From Shimia litoralis (GTDB taxonomy: Bacteria > Pseudomonadota > Alphaproteobacteria > Rhodobacterales > Rhodobacteraceae), in assembly GCF_005518135.1 (NCBI RefSeq), contig NZ_SULI01000016.1, forward strand, positions 1 through 64,000: a stretch of 64,000 bases of DNA. The letters are read 5' to 3'. The notes below the pieces were generated by a model, which was not told the DNA's origin, did not search any database, and saw nothing but the letters and a program-made list of their open reading frames with translations. The translations under genes and the position numbers were made by a program. This document shows, one piece after another, positions 62,187 to 64,000 of the stretch (position 1 is its first letter; each line of letters begins with the position of its first letter).

Positions 62187-63059
62187 ATGTTTAAAGGGTC
62201 CATTCCCGCACTCGTCACGCCGTTTACGAACGGCGAGCTGGATCTGGAAACGCTCAAGAAGCTGGTCGAATGGCACATCGGTGAAGGCACCAACGGATTC
62301 GTTCCGGTCGGGACCACAGGTGAAAGCCCCACATTGACCCACCGCGAGCACGAACAGGTTGTCGAAGAAGTCGTCAAAGCCGCGGCTGGGCGCGTGCCGG
62401 TCATTGCTGGTGCCGGCTCGAACAACACACTCGAATCGATCCGGTTGGCACAGCACGCTGAAAAAGTCGGCGCCGATGCGATTCTTGTTGTGACACCGTA
62501 TTACAACAAACCTACCCAGCGTGGACTGATCGCACATTTCACAGCCGTTCATGATTGCTGTACGTTGCCGATCGTTATCTACAACATCCCCGGACGTTCG
62601 ATTGTGGATATGACACCTGAAACGATGGGTGAACTGGCCAAGCTACCGCGGATCGTCGGCGTCAAAGATGCCACCGGTGATCTGTCACGCGTTCCACAAC
62701 AGCGTATCACCTGTGGGGCTGACTTTATCCAACTGTCGGGCGAAGACGCGACAGCGCTGGGGTACAACGCGCATGGGGGTGTCGGCTGTATTTCGGTGAC
62801 AGCAAACGTCGCACCAAAACTTTGCGCCACATTCCAAGCAGCCACGCTGGAAGGCGATTATGCCACCGCGCTCAAGCTTCTGGATCAACTCATGCCGCTG
62901 CATATGGCCATCTTTGCCGAACCCGGCGTCGTCGGTGCGAAATATGCGATGTCAAAACTTGGGTTGTGCAATGACGAGGTCCGGTTACCCCTGACAGGTC
63001 TATCCAACGACACGATGGCTCAAATTGATGCTGCACTCGCGCACGCGGGCCTGCTCTAA
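62187..63059 (+). CDS. dapA: 4-hydroxy-tetrahydrodipicolinate synthase
   Basis: A 290-residue enzyme condensing pyruvate with aspartate semialdehyde in lysine and diaminopimelate synthesis. The Schiff-base Lys is in [13 protein letters not shown], the catalytic Tyr is in [11 protein letters not shown], and the pyruvate-binding GTTGES is present. AAGGAG lies 7 bases before ATG 62187. It is followed by a clear terminator. It is transcribed away from the transglycosylase gene, which acts on the cell-wall polymer that uses diaminopimelate. Confidence 0.96.
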   Translation: MFKGSIPALVTPFTNGELDLETLKKLVEWHIGEGTNGFVPVGTTGESPTLTHREHEQVVEEVVKAAAGRVPVIAGAGSNNTLESIRLAQHAEKVGADAILVVTPYYNKPTQRGLIAHFTAVHDCCTLPIVIYNIPGRSIVDMTPETMGELAKLPRIVGVKDATGDLSRVPQQRITCGADFIQLSGEDATALGYNAHGGVGCISVTANVAPKLCATFQAATLEGDYATALKLLDQLMPLHMAIFAEPGVVGAKYAMSKLGLCNDEVRLPLTGLSNDTMAQIDAALAHAGLL

Positions 63060-63083
63060 CATTTTCCATTTCCGAAAAAATTA

Positions 63084-63111
63084 GCCTCGACCATTCGGTC
63101 GAGGCTTTTTT
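63084..63111 (+). terminator. Rho-independent terminator after dapA
   Basis: GCCTCGACC (63084-63092) pairs perfectly with GGTCGAGGC (63097-63105) across ATTC and is followed by TTTTTT. A-rich bases precede it, so it can also serve the convergent ubiB gene. Confidence 0.93.
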
Positions 63112-63144
63112 GTTGGGCAGCTCCCGTCAAGAGCGCGCGCCTCT

Positions 63145-64000
63145 CTAGGTCATCGCGTTGAACACCAGAACAGCCCCAATGCCACAGGCCACGCCGACCG
63201 CACCGCCTAGGAACATCATCGGACATCCTTTACGGATATCTTCATCCTGAGTGTCCGACTGGCGCGTCAAAAGATCTTCGACCAGTCCTGGCAATCGCGG
63301 TCCGAACCGCCCCAACACACGCGCAGTCTTCATCAGGTCTTTGGCCAAAGCTTTGGGGCCCAGGCTTTGCTTGATGTAGTCCTCGACAACCGGATGCGCG
63401 ACATTCCAAATATTCACCTCAGGGTCTAGCGAGCGTGACACGCCCTCGACCACGACCATGGTCCGCTGAAGCAAAATAAGTTCTGTCCGCGTTTCCATAC
63501 CAAAACGCTCTGTCACCTCAAAGAGATAGCTTAGCAACCGCCCCATTGAGATGCGCGTCGCATCCATGCCAAAAATCGGCTCACCTACGGCACGCAACGC
63601 CCGGGCAAATTCATCGACGTTGCGATCTGCTGGGACATAGCCAGCTTCGAAATGGACCTCGGCAACGCGGCGATAGTCTCGCTGGATAAATCCAAACAAA
63701 ATTTCTGCGTACACGCGCCGAGTATATTCATCAATTTGGCCCATGATGCCGAAATCATAAGCAATGATATCCCCGTTGGCCGCAACCTTCAGATTTCCTT
63801 GGTGCATATCCGCATGGAAAAACCCATCTCTAAGCGCATGGCTCAAGAATAGCTCGAGCACCCGACTGCCCAGCGCATGACGATCATGTCCCGCTGCATC
63901 CAGCGCCTCGTTGTCGCCCAGCGACACGCCTTCGGCCCATCCAAGCGTCATCACACGCTTGCCAGAGTACATCCAGTTTACAGTCGGAAGCTGAAAGCCA
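63145..64000 (-). CDS. ubiB: UbiB/ABC1 atypical kinase, C-terminal part, running off the window
   Basis: About 285 codons are present; the frame continues to the window edge upstream of the in-frame ATG at 63972 (preceded by ...QLPTVNW), so the true start is outside. The segment has the UbiB kinase-like motifs FFHADMHQGNLKV and AYDFGIMG, a Met/Leu-rich helical region, and a C-terminal membrane segment (MMFLGGAVGVACGIGAVLVF). UbiB supports ubiquinone synthesis through ATPase activity at the inner membrane. It is convergent with dapA. Confidence 0.9.
   Translation of the reverse strand, partial: GFQLPTVNWMYSGKRVMTLGWAEGVSLGDNEALDAAGHDRHALGSRVLELFLSHALRDGFFHADMHQGNLKVAANGDIIAYDFGIMGQIDEYTRRVYAEILFGFIQRDYRRVAEVHFEAGYVPADRNVDEFARALRAVGEPIFGMDATRISMGRLLSYLFEVTERFGMETRTELILLQRTMVVVEGVSRSLDPEVNIWNVAHPVVEDYIKQSLGPKALAKDLMKTARVLGRFGPRLPGLVEDLLTRQSDTQDEDIRKGCPMMFLGGAVGVACGIGAVLVFNAMT

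Noticed and set aside
1-64000. CRISPR arrays, rRNA operons, prophage or conjugation modules
   Set aside because: No regularly spaced repeats, rRNA sequence, phage structural genes or transfer genes were seen.

Overview
This window looks like chromosomal DNA of a marine alphaproteobacterium of the order Rhodobacterales (Roseobacter group). The inference comes from the overall gene set: an msrPQ operon, a DUF5928-type glycosyltransferase beside a family-2 sulfotransferase, a zf-CHCC protein, a 41-residue type B L36, and a DinB with an N-terminal Cys-rich extension. No database search was possible, so the genus is not named. About 54 genes are supported, plus one tRNA-Val(GAC), one IS3-family element and one gene split by that element. 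No rRNA, CRISPR or prophage was seen.

Layout. 1-266 is an AT-rich non-coding edge with two tandem DnaA-box-like 11-mers. 267-5199 holds a periplasmic methionine sulfoxide repair operon (msrP, a GDCCVxC mini-protein, msrQ), a membrane-anchored glutamate-synthase-like protein, a DUF302 protein and two Lrp/AsnC regulators. 5499-9593 holds a class III aminotransferase convergent with an AsmA protein. 9.7-18.25 kb is an accessory island. It carries a large Cys-rich, transposase-like gene cut by a 1259-bp IS3 element, then a GC-richer block (LysR, metallo-beta-lactamase-fold hydrolase, glutaredoxin 2, Bcr/CflA exporter). The island is bracketed by two inverted copies of a non-coding repeat. 18.27-26.7 kb is housekeeping (clpB, pyrF, dinB, N-formylglutamate amidohydrolase, tRNA-Val, L36) and a repeat-rich peptidoglycan-binding protein.

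26.8-35.7 kb is one leftward cluster: a branched-chain-type ABC importer (two permeases, two ATPases, a binding protein and an 84-residue extra membrane protein) with an acyl-CoA synthetase at its head and a phenylacetate-CoA-ligase-like enzyme at its tail. This suggests uptake of an aromatic or other carboxylate followed by CoA activation. 35.9-46.4 kb carries a hybrid histidine kinase with an OmpR-type regulator, a small WGR protein, a formate dehydrogenase alpha subunit without partner subunits, a histidine phosphatase, a zf-CHCC protein, a lone ABC ATPase and a divergent glycosyltransferase/sulfotransferase pair.

46.7-52.4 kb is a tight leftward operon: GMC alcohol dehydrogenase, acyl-CoA ligase, aldehyde dehydrogenase, TetR. 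The order of activities fits alcohol to aldehyde to acid to acyl-CoA, with a strong palindrome overlapping the -35 of the likely promoter. 52.8-64 kb is housekeeping: adenosine kinase, endonuclease III, an Ada-like AraC/methyltransferase fusion, an OmpA lipoprotein, an FMN reductase, a VOC protein, a FAD oxidoreductase divergent from mnmD, an EamA transporter, a lytic transglycosylase, dapA and the C-terminal part of ubiB running off the right edge.

Start codons were chosen from Shine-Dalgarno spacing, family N-termini and operon overlaps. Function assignments rest on motif recognition only.
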